Assembly (NCBI GenBank): GCA_937927195.1
Contig: CALBCY010000109.1
Span: 1 to 64,000, forward strand
Source: an uncultured Chitinophagales bacterium
GTDB taxonomy: Bacteria > Bacteroidota > Bacteroidia > Chitinophagales > UBA2359
Direction of reading: 5' to 3'
DNA: 64,000 bases
The stretch's first letter is position 1. Every line of letters begins with the position of its first letter. Positions 62,239 through 64,000 of this stretch are shown here, in pieces. The position numbers and the translations under genes were made by a program. Below the pieces are notes generated by a model, which ran no database searches, was not told where the DNA came from, and was given only the letters and a program-made list of their open reading frames with translations.

Positions 62239-63477
62239 TTAAATTTTGATCATCATTCTGATTGGGTCTTCCAAAAGGTCTTTCACTCTAACCAAGAAGG
62301 TTACTGCCCCTTTTCCATCGATGATTCTGTGATCGTAAGACAAGGCCAAGTACATCATTGGACGTGCTTTTATTTCACCATTTATCACCATTGGACGTTC
62401 TTGAATTTTATGCATTCCCAAAATTGCTGATTGAGGAGCATTGATAATTGGCGTTGAATTTAAGGAACCGAAAACGCCACCATTGCTGATGGTAAAAGTT
62501 CCTCCGTCCATGTCGTCTAAAGAAAGCTCATTGTCTCTTCCTTTGATTGCAAGGGCTTTTACTCCTTTTTCGATTTCAAACAGATCCAATGTTTCAACAT
62601 TACGCAGAACAGGTGTAACCAAGCCACGCGGTGTTGAGACAGCCACTGACATATCGACGAAGTCGTGGTAAATAATTTCATTGCCATCGAGTTGCCCATT
62701 TACATCAGGCATTTCCATAAGAGCAATAGAACATGCTTTCATAAAGAATCCCATGAATCCAAGACTTACTCCGTATTTTTCTTTGTGCTTTTCTTTGTAC
62801 AAAGCTCTTAATTCGAGGATGCCTGTCATGTCCACTTCGTTGAAAGTGGTTAGCATAGCCGTGTTGTTTTTGGCATTGACCAAATGTGCTGCAATGGTTC
62901 TTCTGAGACGAGACATTTTTTTCCTGCTCACTCCACGGTTTCCACTTGCAGGTTTAGCGGTTTGAGCTGGTGGGGATTTCACAGAAGTAGCCCCATTTGA
63001 AACTGCTTTCTGAGCATCTTCTTTAGTAATTCTTCCATCTTTACCACTGCCATTAACAGAAGCTGGATCGACTTTATTTTCGCGAAGGATTTTCCCAGCA
63101 GAAGGAGAAGGATGACCACTGGCATAATTTGATGAGCTGGCATCAATTTTGACAGCTTGTTTCACTTCTGGCTTAGGAGATTCTTGAGTTTCTTCCTTGG
63201 CAGGAGCTGCTTCTACTTTTGTTGCTCCAGCTGGTTTGCTAGCTGAGGTATCAATTTTACAGATGAGATCTCCAATTTTCAAATCGTCTCCTTCACTGGC
63301 GACAAATGTAATGATGCCTCCTTTTTCAGCAGGAAATTCCATTGTTGCCTTATCAGACTCCAATTCACAGATCGATTGATCCATTTCAACATAATCACCT
63401 TCTTCAACCATCCATGAAGCTAAGGTTACTTCTGTTACCGATTCGCCCACTGTAGGGACTTTAATATCAATGGTCAT
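62239..63477 (-). CDS. odhB: 2-oxoglutarate dehydrogenase E2 (dihydrolipoyl succinyltransferase)
   Basis: 412 residues. N-terminal lipoyl domain with the lipoylation site [10 protein letters not shown], an Ala/Pro/Lys-rich linker, a peripheral-subunit-binding domain ([16 protein letters not shown], then [13 protein letters not shown]), and a catalytic domain ending [17 protein letters not shown] with the active-site His and Asp. It transfers the succinyl group to CoA in the TCA cycle. Succinyl rather than acetyl specificity follows from neighbour odhA. It sits between odhA (235-base gap with a strong hairpin) and lpd. Confidence 0.96.
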   Translation of the reverse strand: MTIDIKVPTVGESVTEVTLASWMVEEGDYVEMDQSICELESDKATMEFPAEKGGIITFVASEGDDLKIGDLICKIDTSASKPAGATKVEAAPAKEETQESPKPEVKQAVKIDASSSNYASGHPSPSAGKILRENKVDPASVNGSGKDGRITKEDAQKAVSNGATSVKSPPAQTAKPASGNRGVSRKKMSRLRRTIAAHLVNAKNNTAMLTTFNEVDMTGILELRALYKEKHKEKYGVSLGFMGFFMKACSIALMEMPDVNGQLDGNEIIYHDFVDMSVAVSTPRGLVTPVLRNVETLDLFEIEKGVKALAIKGRDNELSLDDMDGGTFTISNGGVFGSLNSTPIINAPQSAILGMHKIQERPMVINGEIKARPMMYLALSYDHRIIDGKGAVTFLVRVKDLLEDPIRMMIKI

Positions 63478-63500
63478 ATTCTATATTTGATTTGCAATTG

Positions 63501-63531
63501 AGTCCCCCACCGGCTTTGCCGGTGGGGGACT
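63501..63531 (-). promoter_or_regulatory. Strong hairpin in the odhA-odhB intercistronic region
   Basis: AGTCCCCCACCGGC-TTT-GCCGGTGGGGGACT: perfect 14-bp arms, 23 bases before the odhB ATG, with no T-tract on the minus strand. It may be an mRNA processing or stability element, or a weak transcript end. Confidence 0.65.
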
Positions 63532-63712
63532 TTATTTTATACTATTTTACTCTATTTTATTTCATAATTAACAAGACACGATTTAACGCCACTAGTGCTT
63601 TCCAATCCAATTACCCCAACATCTTTTGCAATAAAAACTTCCTCTGTTGCCTATTCTGTTGCCTCTATAAAATCGACATGGATTCATCATCGACAATCAT
63701 TGAATTGTAAAT

Positions 63713-64000
63713 TTATTTGGCAAAAGCCAGATCTATGATCTGCTTTTGCTCCTTGAGATGCACTTTTTTAAATCCGGTTGCTGGTGAAGAGCTGGCTTTT
63801 CTAGACAATCCTCTCAATGGCCTGTCGAACTTATAATGTCTCAAAATGAAACCCCATGCCCCCATATTTTCAGGTTCTTCTTGAACCCAAAAAACTTCAG
63901 CATTTTTATATTTCTTTAATATTTTGCCCAACTGCTTTTCAGGGAAAGGATACAATTGTTCCATTCTTACAATGGCTACATCTTTTCTTTTGTCTTCCTC
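63713..64000 (-). CDS. odhA: 2-oxoglutarate dehydrogenase E1, C-terminal end (5' part outside window)
   Basis: 96 residues visible, open to the right edge. The segment VAIVRMEQLYPFPEKQL followed by VFWVQEEPENMGAW is the well-conserved C-terminal domain of the E1 component, which decarboxylates 2-oxoglutarate with thiamine diphosphate. Gene order odhA-odhB-lpd on one strand is consistent with a single complex. Confidence 0.93.
   Translation of the reverse strand, partial: EEDKRKDVAIVRMEQLYPFPEKQLGKILKKYKNAEVFWVQEEPENMGAWGFILRHYKFDRPLRGLSRKASSSPATGFKKVHLKEQKQIIDLAFAK

Overview
The window reads as chromosomal DNA of a member of the Bacteroidota, most likely from the Saprospirales/Chitinophagales side. 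The reasons are: AT-rich DNA; many secreted proteins ending in type IX secretion (T9SS) sorting domains; GEVED and PKD adhesion modules; DUF6427, DUF6624, DUF6597 and other families typical of Bacteroidota; several TATTTTTG motifs of the Bacteroidota -7 type; and few Shine-Dalgarno-like sites. Genus and species cannot be named from the sequence alone. No phage, integrase, transposase or CRISPR locus was found.

Layout. 1-7.8 kb: a TfoX-C/VOC pair, an AraC regulator, a DUF6624 protein, a haem-binding protein, an alpha/beta hydrolase, the molybdenum-cofactor pair moeA-mobA and a sterol-desaturase-type membrane hydroxylase. 7.8-16.2 kb: a 41-bp tandem array of palindromic repeats, a fused membrane/secreted protein, then a sulfur/persulfide block (Crp/Fnr regulator, YeeE-type transporter, DUF6691, MBL-double-rhodanese enzyme, rhodanese lipoprotein) with a plausible Crp-type operator, and a secreted DUF1028 protein. 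16.2-16.9 kb: a gene-free stretch with three co-oriented DnaA boxes, four DnaA-trio-like triplets and a 15-bp inverted-repeat-bounded segment, which is a candidate replication origin. 16.9-34.3 kb: RDD protein, PI-PLC-like secreted protein, M48 protease, DinB/DUF1835 pair, two unrelated lipoproteins, CotH/lamin-tail protein, a GH2 beta-mannosidase/DUF3089 pair, an S74-chaperone T9SS protein and a secreted EEP phosphoesterase/nuclease. 34.3-42.8 kb: a repeat-rich spacer, transketolase, LysE exporter, small secreted proteins, HSL-type esterase, a frameshifted potassium channel, MsrA, an M15-like protein and tRNA-Phe. 42.8-64 kb, nearly all minus strand: DsbD with two N-terminal domains plus a free-standing third copy, DUF6427, two tandem M43 metalloproteases, OmpA, NlpC/P60 peptidase, nitroreductase, a GEVED/PKD adhesin, an O-antigen-ligase/TPR protein, and the 2-oxoglutarate dehydrogenase genes odhA-odhB-lpd.

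The most unusual signal is a family of short palindromic repeats built on CTTTGGTGATAACACCAAAG followed by GAAGC. It occurs singly at 5.46 and 54.59 kb, as a strict 41-bp-period array at 7.9-8.1 kb, and as a variant with a compensatory stem change (GGTC/GACC in place of GGTG/CACC) between odhB and lpd at 62.1 kb. The 54.59 kb copy lies inside a ~186-bp segment with 11-bp inverted ends and an 8-bp flanking direct repeat, suggesting a small non-autonomous mobile element whose palindromic core can expand in tandem.
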